Shown piece by piece: positions 1-7,099 of a stretch of 10,609 nt of DNA; the stretch's first letter is position 1; each line of letters starts with the position of its first letter. Position numbers and translations under genes: made by a program. The DNA comes from Bacillota bacterium (GTDB lineage: Bacteria > Bacillota > Clostridia > Christensenellales > CAG-138), in the NCBI GenBank assembly GCA_023426265.1, contig JAFABA010000203.1, forward strand, positions 1 through 10,609, in the 5' to 3' direction. The notes under the pieces were generated by a model, which was not told where the DNA came from, did not search any database, and saw nothing but the letters and a program-made list of their open reading frames with translations.

Positions 1-104
1 TCTGGGCGGGTCTCGGGATGCCGCGTTTTTAGTTGGCGCTTGGCGTGGCGGAGGGACTGACGGATGTTTGAGGGAAAGAGGCGGCTCTGTTGCCTCAAGC
101 ATCT

Positions 105-125
105 GCCGCCCGAACGGCTTTTTTT
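105..125 (+). terminator. Possible weak intrinsic terminator or attenuator in the murD leader
   Basis: A short GC stem (GCCG at 105-108 with CGGC at 115-118, 6-nt loop) is followed directly by seven T residues at 119-125, the form of a minimal intrinsic terminator. The 4-bp stem is short, so efficiency is doubtful. The same GCCGCC (105-110) can pair instead with GGCGGC at 80-85, and a third stem, GAGGC 78-82 with GCCTC 92-96, competes with that pairing. It could end an upstream gene or attenuate entry into murD. The rest of 1-188 shows no recognisable gene: the one frame open across 2-160 gives no familiar protein. Confidence 0.35.
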
Positions 126-197
126 ATCAAGCATCGTCCGTAAGGGCGTTTTCATTTTAAATAAGATTTCAGGATTTTTGGGAAAGGGATGGAACTC

Positions 198-1544
198 ATG
201 AAGACCGCGCTCATCGTAGGCATGGCACGCTCCGGGATCGCGAGCGCCCAACTGCTTGCTTCCCAGGGCTGGCATTTGGTACTTAACGATTCGCGAACGC
301 AAGTGCCGGAGCTTGCAACTGCATTTTCGGACGTAAAGTTTATCAATGCGCTGGGCCGTGACCCGGCGGAATATATCTCCAGTGTGGACCTTGTGGTGGT
401 CAGCCCCGGCGTTTCGCTTTTTCAGCCCTTTGTGGAAGAAGCGCGCGCCGCTGGCATCGAGGTCATCAGCGAAATCGAGCTGGGCTGGCGGTATAGTAAA
501 GGCGAGTTTTTGTGCATCACCGGTACCAACGGCAAGACGACCTGCACCGCGCTCACCGGGGAGATATTTAAAACAGCAGGCAGGAATACATTTGTCTTAG
601 GCAATATCGGCACGCCCATCACGCAGCGCGCGCTTGAAACCCGGGAAGGGGACGTTATTGTGGCGGAAACGGCGGCGCTGCAGCTCGAAGGCAACCTGTT
701 CTTCCACGCCAAGGCGGCTGCGGTCTGTAACATCACGGAGGACCACCTGGACCGGTTCTTGACCATGGAAAACTATATCGCCGCCAAATGCAAGATATTC
801 GACAACCAGACTTCGGACGATTTTGCCATACTCAATTACGACGATCCCGTCGTACTGGATATGGCGGCAAAGACCCCCGCACGCAAGCTCTATTTCTCCC
901 GGCGGGAAGAGGTGGAGGAAGGCGTGTATCTTGCCGGGCAGGAGGTGCGCTACCGCTTTAGCGGGGAGGAAGGCGTATTGTGCCTGCAAAGCGAAATCCG
1001 CATTCCCGGCGCGCACAATCTTGAAAACGCCATGCTGTGCGCCTGCATCGCGCTCTCGCGGGGCGTTGTGCCAGCCGTCATCCGGGAAACGCTCATGACG
1101 TTCCCCGGTGTGGAGCACAGAATAGAATTTGTCTCTGAGCGCCGCGGTGTACGCTACATCAATGACAGCAAGGGTACCAACCCGGACAGCACCATCAAGG
1201 CGGTTGCCGCCATGGATCGGCCGACGGTACTTCTTTTGGGCGGATACGACAAGCACAGCTCGTTTGACGAGCTGTTCGCCGTTATGGTGAAAAGCCGCGT
1301 GAAAGCCGCGGTGGCATTGGGGAAAACGGCGGAAAAGATACTGGATGCGGCCCGGCGCACAGGCTTTACAAACATCGTCCATTGCACGGGCGGCTTTGAG
1401 GAAGCGGTGAATATGGCGCGGGAGCTTGCCTCCCCCGGAGATACGGTGTTGCTTTCCCCGGCCTGTGCAAGCTGGGACATGTTCGATAATTTTGAGCAGC
1501 GCGGCCGCGTGTTCAAAGACATCGTAATGGCGTATCCGGCGTAA
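198..1544 (+). CDS. murD: MurD, UDP-N-acetylmuramoyl-L-alanine--D-glutamate ligase
   Basis: MurD is a cytoplasmic Mur ligase that adds D-glutamate to UDP-MurNAc-L-alanine with ATP. The 448-residue length is normal for the family. In order from the ATG at 198 the sequence shows an N-terminal nucleotide-sugar domain (GMARSGIAS, about 8-16), the ATP loop GTNGKTT (109-115), LGNIG (about 134-138), the central motif NITEDHLDR (178-186), a lysine at 197 in AAKCKIF matching the carbamylated lysine of E. coli MurD, HNLEN (273-277), NDSKGTN (322-328), LGGYDK and the C-terminal LLSPACASWDMFD. ATG 198 is preferred over the in-frame ATG at 189: the purine run at 181-188 abuts 189 but is 9 nt from 198, a normal Shine-Dalgarno distance. 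The ETSSFQLE-type stretch reads AETAALQLE here, a mild variation. It is the first gene of the division block in this window. Identification is secure. Confidence 0.97.
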   Translation: MKTALIVGMARSGIASAQLLASQGWHLVLNDSRTQVPELATAFSDVKFINALGRDPAEYISSVDLVVVSPGVSLFQPFVEEARAAGIEVISEIELGWRYSKGEFLCITGTNGKTTCTALTGEIFKTAGRNTFVLGNIGTPITQRALETREGDVIVAETAALQLEGNLFFHAKAAAVCNITEDHLDRFLTMENYIAAKCKIFDNQTSDDFAILNYDDPVVLDMAAKTPARKLYFSRREEVEEGVYLAGQEVRYRFSGEEGVLCLQSEIRIPGAHNLENAMLCACIALSRGVVPAVIRETLMTFPGVEHRIEFVSERRGVRYINDSKGTNPDSTIKAVAAMDRPTVLLLGGYDKHSSFDELFAVMVKSRVKAAVALGKTAEKILDAARRTGFTNIVHCTGGFEEAVNMARELASPGDTVLLSPACASWDMFDNFEQRGRVFKDIVMAYPA

Positions 1545-1580
1545 GCGCATGCCGGAAGATTTGAGGCATAAAAGGCATAT

Positions 1581-1604
1581 CCGCCCGCATAGGATGAAGG
1601 GCGG
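1581..1604 (+). other. Intercistronic hairpin between murD and ftsW
   Basis: CCGCCC (1581-1586) pairs perfectly with GGGCGG (1599-1604) across a 12-nt loop. No T run follows, so it is unlikely to terminate transcription; an mRNA stability or processing element is the simplest reading. It lies 43 nt before the ftsW start at 1647. Confidence 0.3.
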
Positions 1605-1646
1605 TATTGACGTAAGGAGCGGGAGTTGCGGGAGGAAGCCTATAGT

Positions 1647-2759
1647 ATGGAGCGAGGCTTAAAAAAAGCAAAGCCGGGGCGCATGGATTTTGGCATCCTG
1701 TTCGTGGTGCTCTTGCTGTGTGCCATCGGCCTTGTCATGGTGTTCTCCGCCAGCTACTATTCCGCACAGGAAAAAATCGGAGATTCGCTGTTCTACGTGC
1801 GCAAACAGGCGATTTACCTTGCCCTTTCCATCCCCGTCATGTTCCTTCTTACACGGATCGACTACCATGTGCTCGATAAGCTCAAAACCCCGATCCTGCT
1901 GGTATGCGGCATTTTGCTTGTTGCGGTACTGCTCTTTGGCAGCGAATACAACGGCGCGAAGCGCTGGCTTTCCATCGCGGGGCAGAGCATACAGCCCTCC
2001 GAAGTGGCGAAGTTCGGCATGATGATCTACATGAGCGCGTTTATGGCCAGCCGCCAGCATCTGATGAAGGATTTCATCAAAGGGCTCTTGCCCATGCTGC
2101 TGGTATTGGGCGTCATCTGCGGGCTCATCATGCTCCAGCCCAATATGTCCATGGCCGTTATCATCGGCATGATGGGCATCGCCATGCTGTATGTGGGCGG
2201 CGCGGATTTTAAGTACATTGCGCTGATGATGCTTGCGGGCGTGGGGCTGTTCGTATTGCTTGCCGTCATTGAACCTTACCGGCTCGCGCGGCTAGTCAGC
2301 TTCACCGATCCGTGGGAGGACTCTTCCGGCACGGGCTACCAGCTCATACAGTCCCTCTACGCGCTGGGCGCGGGCGGCCTGTTCGGGCAGGGGTTGAGCA
2401 ACAGCCGTCAGAAGCTATTGTACCTGACGTTCGGGGAAAGCGACTTTGTGTATTCCATCGTCGGGGAAGAGCTTGGGTTTATCGGCGCCGCGGTGGTGCT
2501 GCTGCTGTATCTGTTCATCGTATACCGCGGCATCCGCGTGGCGTTAAAATGCAAGGACCGCTTCGGAAGCCTGCTCGCCGCGGGGATCACGATCGTATTT
2601 GCGCTGCAGGTCGCGGTGAACGTGGGCGTCGTTACAGGGGTTATGCCCACCACCGGCCAGGCGATGCCGTTTATCAGCGCGGGAGGCAGCTCTTTGCTGA
2701 TTTTTATGAGCGCAATGGGCGTCCTGCTAAACATTTCGCGGCATACATCCGAATTATAA
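1647..2759 (+). CDS. ftsW: FtsW/SpoVE-type SEDS peptidoglycan glycosyltransferase
   Basis: This is a polytopic SEDS-family protein that polymerises lipid II into septal peptidoglycan together with a class B penicillin-binding protein. It is 370 residues from ATG 1647, with about ten hydrophobic segments starting at residue 15. Visible family motifs are WLSIAGQSIQPSEVAKF, DPWEDSSGTGYQLIQSL, GQGLSNSRQKLLYL, SDF with the presumed catalytic Asp near residue 266, GEELGFIGA, and the C-terminal MPTTGQAMPFISAGGSSL. Two starts are plausible: TTG at 1626 has AAGGAG 6 nt upstream, while ATG at 1647 has GGAGG (1631-1635) 11 nt upstream. The ATG is chosen because the hydrophobic core begins soon after it; the TTG would add only seven residues. 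Position in the dcw cluster favours FtsW over RodA, but FtsW and the sporulation paralogue SpoVE cannot be told apart from this sequence alone. Confidence 0.93.
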   Translation: MERGLKKAKPGRMDFGILFVVLLLCAIGLVMVFSASYYSAQEKIGDSLFYVRKQAIYLALSIPVMFLLTRIDYHVLDKLKTPILLVCGILLVAVLLFGSEYNGAKRWLSIAGQSIQPSEVAKFGMMIYMSAFMASRQHLMKDFIKGLLPMLLVLGVICGLIMLQPNMSMAVIIGMMGIAMLYVGGADFKYIALMMLAGVGLFVLLAVIEPYRLARLVSFTDPWEDSSGTGYQLIQSLYALGAGGLFGQGLSNSRQKLLYLTFGESDFVYSIVGEELGFIGAAVVLLLYLFIVYRGIRVALKCKDRFGSLLAAGITIVFALQVAVNVGVVTGVMPTTGQAMPFISAGGSSLLIFMSAMGVLLNISRHTSEL

Positions 2760-2795
2760 AGTACTGGCTTTGAAGCGAGGAACAGGGGACATGGG

Positions 2796-2825
2796 GTGCC
2801 AAAACGCAGGTACGGCACGTTTTTT
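2796..2825 (+). terminator. Weak hairpin plus T run between ftsW and murA
   Basis: GTGCC (2796-2800) pairs with GGCAC (2814-2818) across a 13-nt loop and is followed by G and six T residues (2820-2825). The 5-bp stem and large loop make it a weak terminator at best. It could give partial termination or attenuation before murA. It lies in a 119-bp gap with no convincing gene of its own, at the position where many relatives carry murG. Confidence 0.3.
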
Positions 2826-2878
2826 CAACCGGATGCATAAGATGAAATTGTTCGCGAGCCATCCGGAGGTGAAATTTG

Positions 2879-4141
2879 ATGTCCCGTATCATCGTGGCGG
2901 GCGGGTCGCCGCTTTGCGGCGAGCTGAACGCGCCAGGCGCAAAAAATGCGGCGCTGCCTATCCTGGCGGCCGCGCTGTTGGCGCAGCATCCAGTACGTTT
3001 AATCGATTGTCCGCGCCTGAGCGACGTATACAACATGATAGAGCTGTTGCGCGCACTCGGCTGTACGATCTCCTGGGAGGGGAATGTCCTAGTAATAGAC
3101 CCGCGGGACGCGCAGTGTCATGAGCTTCCGGAGCACCTGTCCAAGTCCCTCAGGTCCTCGATATTCCTGCTTGGCCCCATGGTCGGGAAGTTTGGCCGGG
3201 CGGTCGCGACCTTTCCGGGCGGCTGCGATATCGGACTAAGGCCCATCGACCTGCACATCGCAGCTTTAGGGGCTCTTGGCGTAGAGATCGAAGAATCCTT
3301 CGGGACCATCCGCTGCATGGGCGGCAATTTAAGCGGCGCGCACATCCATTTGGATTATCCGAGCGTGGGCGCGACGGAAAACGCTATGATGGCGGCCGTT
3401 TCCGCCCGCGGGGAAACCGTGATACAGAACGCCGCGCGTGAGCCGGAGATTATGGATTTACAGAACTTCCTCTGCGCGCTTGGCTATACGGTAAAAGGAG
3501 CGGGAAGCTCCGCCATTCAAATACAGGGCGGCTGCGACCCCAAGCCGGTGGAACACCGCATCATGGCGGACCGTATCGTCACCGGCACCTATTTGTGCGG
3601 GGCGGCCATTACCGGCGGGGACGTCTGCGTCCGCGGCATCGCGCCCGAGCACCTGGGCAGCGTCATCAGCAAGCTCAGGGAGGCAGGCTGCGAGGTGCAG
3701 TTCGGCTTAAATTATCTCAGGGTCATCGGCCCCAAGCGCCCGCGCGAATTAAAGCGCGTGGAAACGCTGCCGCACCCCGGTTTTCCCACCGACATGCAGG
3801 CGCAGATATTCGCGCTGTGCACGGTAGCGGACGGTACTTCCGTCATTGTGGAAAACGTGTTCGAAAGCCGGTTCAAGCATGCTTCGGAGCTGACACGCAT
3901 GGGCGCGGAAAGCAGCGTGAACGGACGTATCGCGGTCATACGCGGCGTGAAGCGGCTGACGGGAGCAAATGTGGATGCAAGGGATCTGCGCGGCGGGGCG
4001 GCTTTGATACTGGCCGGACTTCGCGCGGAGGGGGAAACGGTGGTACACGGTGCGGAGCATGTGGACCGCGGCTACGAAAATATTGAACGCGATCTTGCGG
4101 CGCTGGGCGCCAATATTCACAGACAGGAAGAAGTGCTTTGA
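2879..4141 (+). CDS. murA: MurA, UDP-N-acetylglucosamine 1-carboxyvinyltransferase
   Basis: MurA catalyses the first committed step of peptidoglycan synthesis, transferring enolpyruvate from phosphoenolpyruvate to UDP-GlcNAc in the cytoplasm. The protein is 420 residues, the usual length. From ATG 2879 it has PGAKNAALPIL with Lys22 and Asn23 at the same numbers as E. coli MurA. PGGCDIGLRPIDLH holds the active-site cysteine at 116, the fosfomycin target, and the conserved Arg at about 121. HPGFPTDMQAQ carries the catalytic-loop Asp, and DLRGGAALILAGL lies near the C terminus. An ideal GGAGGTGA (2865-2872) lies 6 nt before ATG 2879 and only 3 nt before an in-frame TTG at 2876, so the ATG is the start. 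Because the cysteine is present, a fosfomycin-insensitive Asp variant is excluded. Bacillota often have two MurA copies; dcw placement suggests this is one of the major ones. The stop lies 9 nt before ftsQ, suggesting co-transcription. Confidence 0.97.
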   Translation: MSRIIVAGGSPLCGELNAPGAKNAALPILAAALLAQHPVRLIDCPRLSDVYNMIELLRALGCTISWEGNVLVIDPRDAQCHELPEHLSKSLRSSIFLLGPMVGKFGRAVATFPGGCDIGLRPIDLHIAALGALGVEIEESFGTIRCMGGNLSGAHIHLDYPSVGATENAMMAAVSARGETVIQNAAREPEIMDLQNFLCALGYTVKGAGSSAIQIQGGCDPKPVEHRIMADRIVTGTYLCGAAITGGDVCVRGIAPEHLGSVISKLREAGCEVQFGLNYLRVIGPKRPRELKRVETLPHPGFPTDMQAQIFALCTVADGTSVIVENVFESRFKHASELTRMGAESSVNGRIAVIRGVKRLTGANVDARDLRGGAALILAGLRAEGETVVHGAEHVDRGYENIERDLAALGANIHRQEEVL

Positions 4142-4150
4142 GGAAGCTGA

Positions 4151-5587
4151 ATGCAAAACAAGGGAACCGGCGGAAATAGCTCTAAAAGAGGGCCTCAAAA
4201 CACGCGGGTATATGCGCCCACGCACCGCACGGGCGCGTCCCCGGCTGCCGGTATGGGACAAGCCCCGGCGTCAACACAGGCAAACAAATATCCTCCGGAT
4301 CATACCGGAATGCGGCAGCCCACCCGGCAGCCGGCCGGCCGGCCGGGGCCTTCACGGCGGCAAGAGCCCCCGCGAACGAAACCCACCGAGCGGTATGCTC
4401 CGGGCCGCACACGGACAGAGAAGGAACCCATTGAACGCTTTGAGCCGCCGCGTGAGCGGGATGCTCCTCTCCCGTCCAAAAAGGAAGTACAGGAAAGACG
4501 CTCTCGCAATACGGCTTATGCGCCGCGGCAGGAAAGAGGAGCAACGCGGTTTAACGTTTACGAATCAAAGCAAAAGCCATCTTCAAAAGAGACTGGGTCG
4601 TCCGGCCGCCCTACCGAAAAGAGCCGGAAAAAAAGCGGACAAGCCGGGGCAACATCGAGCCTCCATCGGCTGGAAAGCATAGGTGAAGCGGAAAAGGCGC
4701 ATGAACGCGAGCTTGCCCGGCAAAAAAAGAAGGAAAAAAAGGCGCAGAAGCAGCCGGTCAATCCAAAAAAGCTGATTGCCTGGGGCATCGCCGGGGTTTC
4801 CGTTACCGCGCTGCTGCTGTTAAGCTATTTTTTGTTCCTGCTGCAGACGGTGGAAGTGGACGGCAACGGGATATATGCGGATGAAAGCATCATTGAGCTT
4901 TCCGGCCTGCGCAAGGGGGAGCATATGCTGCTGTGCGACACGGCCGAGGTCAAAAGAAATATTGAGAAAAACCCGTATCTTCAGGTGAAGTCCGTTGTGA
5001 AAGAACTGCCCGGCGTCATACGCATCGCCATTGCGGAGCGGCAGGAGGTGGCTGCGATCCGAAGCCAGGAGTACGACGTCATCATAGACGATACCGGGCA
5101 TGTGCTCTCCATTGGAAAGGGCAGCGATTTATCAGAGCTTTTGCTGGTGTCCGGCATGTCCAACATCGGGTTCGAGGTGAACGAGCAGATCGGCACAAAA
5201 AGCGATCTGCAGACCCAGGCACTGTTAACGCTTATCAAAGAGCTGCAAAATCTCGATTTAATAAAGGATGTTGCACGGGCGGACCTTTCCAACCCCCTCA
5301 ATGTCTGCCTGTATACCAAGGAGAACATCACCGTGATGCTTGGCCAGCCGGACGGGCTTTCTGAAAAGCTCGCCTGGATGCGGGATGCGCTGCCCTCGCT
5401 GCGCAAAAGCGGGATTGTTGGCGGGACGCTTGACGTAAGCGCAAGAGGCGGGGCGATCTACGCCCCGGCGCAGGCTACCCCCACGTCGCTGGAGACGCCC
5501 GAAGAAGGCGAGACGGGGGGAACGGGGCAGGATACCCCGCCCGATACGGAAACCGGGGAAACGCTGCCGGGGGACAACGGCCAGTAG
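4151..5587 (+). CDS. ftsQ: FtsQ/DivIB-family cell-division protein with long basic N-terminal tail
   Basis: FtsQ/DivIB is a bitopic membrane protein that joins the divisome and binds FtsB/DivIC and FtsL outside the membrane. The 478-residue protein is long for the family (commonly about 260-280). Residues 1-205 are a low-complexity cytoplasmic tail rich in Pro, Arg, Lys, Gly, Ser and Glu, ending in a Lys/Glu-rich stretch. Residues 208-231 are one transmembrane helix. Residues 232-300 form a POTRA domain (VEVDGNGIYADE, NPYLQVKSVVKELPGVI, IAERQEVAAI). Residues 301-435 are the beta domain (DDTGHVLS, NLDLIKDVARADLSN). The last 40 or so residues are an acidic Thr/Glu/Gly/Pro tail. The GAGGAAG at 4140-4146 overlaps the murA stop and lies 4 nt before the ATG. 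The gene ends at an amber codon after which the frame stays open for 15 more codons of the same acidic composition. Family assignment rests on POTRA, topology and position; the tail sequence itself is not recognisable. Confidence 0.9.
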   Translation: MQNKGTGGNSSKRGPQNTRVYAPTHRTGASPAAGMGQAPASTQANKYPPDHTGMRQPTRQPAGRPGPSRRQEPPRTKPTERYAPGRTRTEKEPIERFEPPRERDAPLPSKKEVQERRSRNTAYAPRQERGATRFNVYESKQKPSSKETGSSGRPTEKSRKKSGQAGATSSLHRLESIGEAEKAHERELARQKKKEKKAQKQPVNPKKLIAWGIAGVSVTALLLLSYFLFLLQTVEVDGNGIYADESIIELSGLRKGEHMLLCDTAEVKRNIEKNPYLQVKSVVKELPGVIRIAIAERQEVAAIRSQEYDVIIDDTGHVLSIGKGSDLSELLLVSGMSNIGFEVNEQIGTKSDLQTQALLTLIKELQNLDLIKDVARADLSNPLNVCLYTKENITVMLGQPDGLSEKLAWMRDALPSLRKSGIVGGTLDVSARGGAIYAPAQATPTSLETPEEGETGGTGQDTPPDTETGETLPGDNGQ

Positions 5588-5669
5588 GAGGAGCCTCCCG
5601 AAGAGTCGCCGGACGGGGAGGCGGAAGGCGCGTAAACCGCTCAAAAAAATCGCGCAAAAAGGCTCTCAT

Positions 5670-5706
5670 ATACCATGCTTGCATGGATATATATGGGTTA
5701 CCATGG
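5670..5706 (+). promoter_or_regulatory. Upstream dyads CCATGC-tt-GCATGG and CCATGG before ftsA
   Basis: CCATGC (5673-5678) and GCATGG (5681-5686) form a perfect inverted repeat with a TT spacer, flanked by alternating AT sequence. A second palindrome, CCATGG (5701-5706), follows. Both contain TACCATG (5671-5677 and 5699-5705). No T run follows, so these are more likely protein-binding sites or DNA/RNA structure than terminators. They lie upstream of the predicted ftsA promoter. Confidence 0.35.
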
Positions 5707-5723
5707 AACATTTTGTACTCCCG

Positions 5724-5753
5724 TTGCACAAAGCATACCAAATATGGTATATT
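5724..5753 (+). promoter_or_regulatory. Predicted sigma-A-type promoter for ftsA(-ftsZ)
   Basis: TTGCAC (5724-5729) is a partial -35 match (3 of 6). After an 18-nt spacer comes TATATT (5748-5753, 5 of 6 to TATAAT), preceded by TGG, which supplies an extended -10 TG at 5745-5746. Transcription would start near 5760, giving a leader of about 50 nt before the TTG start. The surroundings are clearly AT-richer than the flanking genes. No experimental support. Confidence 0.5.
5735..5750 (+). promoter_or_regulatory. Operator-like inverted repeat over the ftsA promoter
   Basis: ATACCA (5735-5740) and TGGTAT (5745-5750) form a perfect 6+4+6 inverted repeat. It fills part of the promoter spacer and overlaps the extended -10 element, where a bound repressor would block RNA polymerase. 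Its left 11 bases recur as a direct copy at 5783-5793, just before the ribosome binding site. The cognate regulator is unknown. Confidence 0.4.
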
Positions 5754-5808
5754 ATCTTTGTGTACGTATGGCCAATCCAACAATACCAAATATACGGAGG
5801 AAACACCG

Positions 5809-6987
5809 TTGAAGCATGCAGTGGTGCTTGACATTGGCAGCTCCAAAGTTGCCAGCATGTGTGCGGGCCGTGCCGGACAGGACGGTTTGGTGGTCTACGG
5901 CGCGGATGTAAGAAACTATTCCGGTTACCGTTTTGGCGCGTTCAGCAATAATAAGGAATTGCAGCGCGCGATTATGGAAAGCCTGCAGTCGACGCAGCGC
6001 GAATGCGGGTTTAAACTCCGGGAGGTTTCCATTTCCGTTCCCGCGCCGTTTTCCAGGTTATACGTTGGGACAGGCACGCTTTCGTTCGATTCTGCGCCAA
6101 AACGCATAACCGGCGCGGATATCGACATGCTAATCAATACATCGCTTCCCAAGCAGCCGCCCGAAGGCTGCAGGCTCATACACAGCACGCCCTATTCCTT
6201 TGTGCTGGACGGGGTGGCAAAAAATGAGCTGCCATCTAACGCTTTGGCTTCCCGGATCGAGGCGATGGTCTCGCATGTGTATGTATGCGAGAAGTTTTTG
6301 AATCCGGTGCAGGAAGCAATCGAACAGATGCACCTGCGCGCGGGCGTCTGCATCAGCGCGCCGCTCGCTTCGGCTTTGATGCTGATACCGGAAAAAGACA
6401 GGCGCAAACCCACGGTGCTCCTCGACGTTGGTTACACCCATACGGATGTGAGCGTAGTCTTAAATTCCGCCATCGTCGCATCGGATACCGTGGAGCTTGG
6501 CGGAATGCACTTTGCAAACGATATCGCGTACGGGCTCAATATCTCTCAGACCGCGGCGGAGCAGGTGAAGCGCAAGTACGTGTTCTCGCAGGATTATCAG
6601 GATAGCACGGAGCTGATCCGCACTGCCGAGGGCACAAAGAGCGTGGAGCGCGCCACCATCCAGTACATCATCGAGGAACGCGCGAAGGAGCTTTGCTTCA
6701 TGGCGGACGATACCATGCGGCAGCTCGGCGTCGATACGGACAAGCAGCCTTCCATCTGCCTGACCGGCGGCGGACTCGCCCTGATGCGCGGCAGCTGCGA
6801 ATACCTTGAGGAGATGCTTGGCGCTACAGTCCGCAAGGACATGCCCTGGATGCCGCGCATGAATTCCCCCAACTATGCGAGCGTGTTTGGCACCATGGAA
6901 TTTGTTCTGCATACTGCCGACGAGGACGCCTACGCCCAGAACGAAGGCGGCGTACTGCAGAGATTAAAAGAACTTTTTGTGAAATAG
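5809..6987 (+). CDS. ftsA: FtsA, actin-like ATPase that tethers FtsZ to the membrane
   Basis: FtsA is an actin-fold protein that binds the FtsZ C-terminal peptide and anchors filaments to the membrane. The 392-residue product has the phosphate-1 motif VLDIGSSKV (6-14). An SHS2/1C-type region follows at about 70-160 (VSISVPAPFSRL, DMLINTSL). Next come phosphate-2 LLDVGYTHTDVSV (204-216), LGGMHFANDIA (230-240) and the adenosine motif ICLTGGGL (316-323). A C-terminal amphipathic helix (VLQRLKELFVK, 382-392) is typical of the FtsA membrane-targeting segment. The start is TTG 5809, 8 nt after GGAGG (5796-5800), which puts the DIG motif at the expected distance from the N terminus. The in-frame ATG at 5683 lacks a ribosome binding site and would read through the promoter. 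Actin-like PilM/MreB relatives are less likely given the helix and the ftsZ neighbour. Confidence 0.92.
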   Translation: MKHAVVLDIGSSKVASMCAGRAGQDGLVVYGADVRNYSGYRFGAFSNNKELQRAIMESLQSTQRECGFKLREVSISVPAPFSRLYVGTGTLSFDSAPKRITGADIDMLINTSLPKQPPEGCRLIHSTPYSFVLDGVAKNELPSNALASRIEAMVSHVYVCEKFLNPVQEAIEQMHLRAGVCISAPLASALMLIPEKDRRKPTVLLDVGYTHTDVSVVLNSAIVASDTVELGGMHFANDIAYGLNISQTAAEQVKRKYVFSQDYQDSTELIRTAEGTKSVERATIQYIIEERAKELCFMADDTMRQLGVDTDKQPSICLTGGGLALMRGSCEYLEEMLGATVRKDMPWMPRMNSPNYASVFGTMEFVLHTADEDAYAQNEGGVLQRLKELFVK

Positions 6988-7099
6988 GGCGCGAAGGCAT
7001 TTTCTGCGCGCTGAAATGAAGGTAAAATGGATTTGTTCTTTCATGAAAACGAACTAACCTGGGCTCATTCAACCGGCCTTTAATAAAGGGGGAAGCGGA

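Noticed and set aside
2..160. Open frame at the window's left edge as the 3' end of an upstream gene
   Set aside because: The translation matches nothing familiar and it runs through the hairpin and T run; coding status cannot be supported.
597..1550. A 317-codon open frame on the minus strand over murD
   Set aside because: It is antisense to an unmistakable murD, has no recognisable domain, and GC-rich coding DNA commonly gives such shadows.
2770..3123. A frame from the ftsW-murA gap into murA (117 codons) as a possible murG remnant
   Set aside because: The translation shows no MurG motifs and mostly shadows murA in another frame.
4050..4682. A 210-codon open frame overlapping the end of murA and the 5' half of ftsQ, very Arg/Pro-rich
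   Set aside because: It lacks a ribosome binding site, overlaps two well-supported genes, and its composition is what a shifted reading of GC-rich low-complexity DNA gives.
5628..5660. GCGCG/CGCGC stem followed by an A run after ftsQ as a terminator
   Set aside because: The run after the stem is A, not T, on the + strand, and no minus-strand gene needs a terminator here.
5683..5808. N-terminal extension of FtsA from the ATG at 5683
   Set aside because: No ribosome site precedes it, it reads through the predicted promoter, and FtsA proteins normally begin a few residues before the DIG motif, as with TTG 5809.
7018..7050. Possible sigma-H-like promoter (GAAGGTAAA) before ftsZ
   Set aside because: The -35 has a mismatch at a key position and there is no convincing -10 at the right distance.
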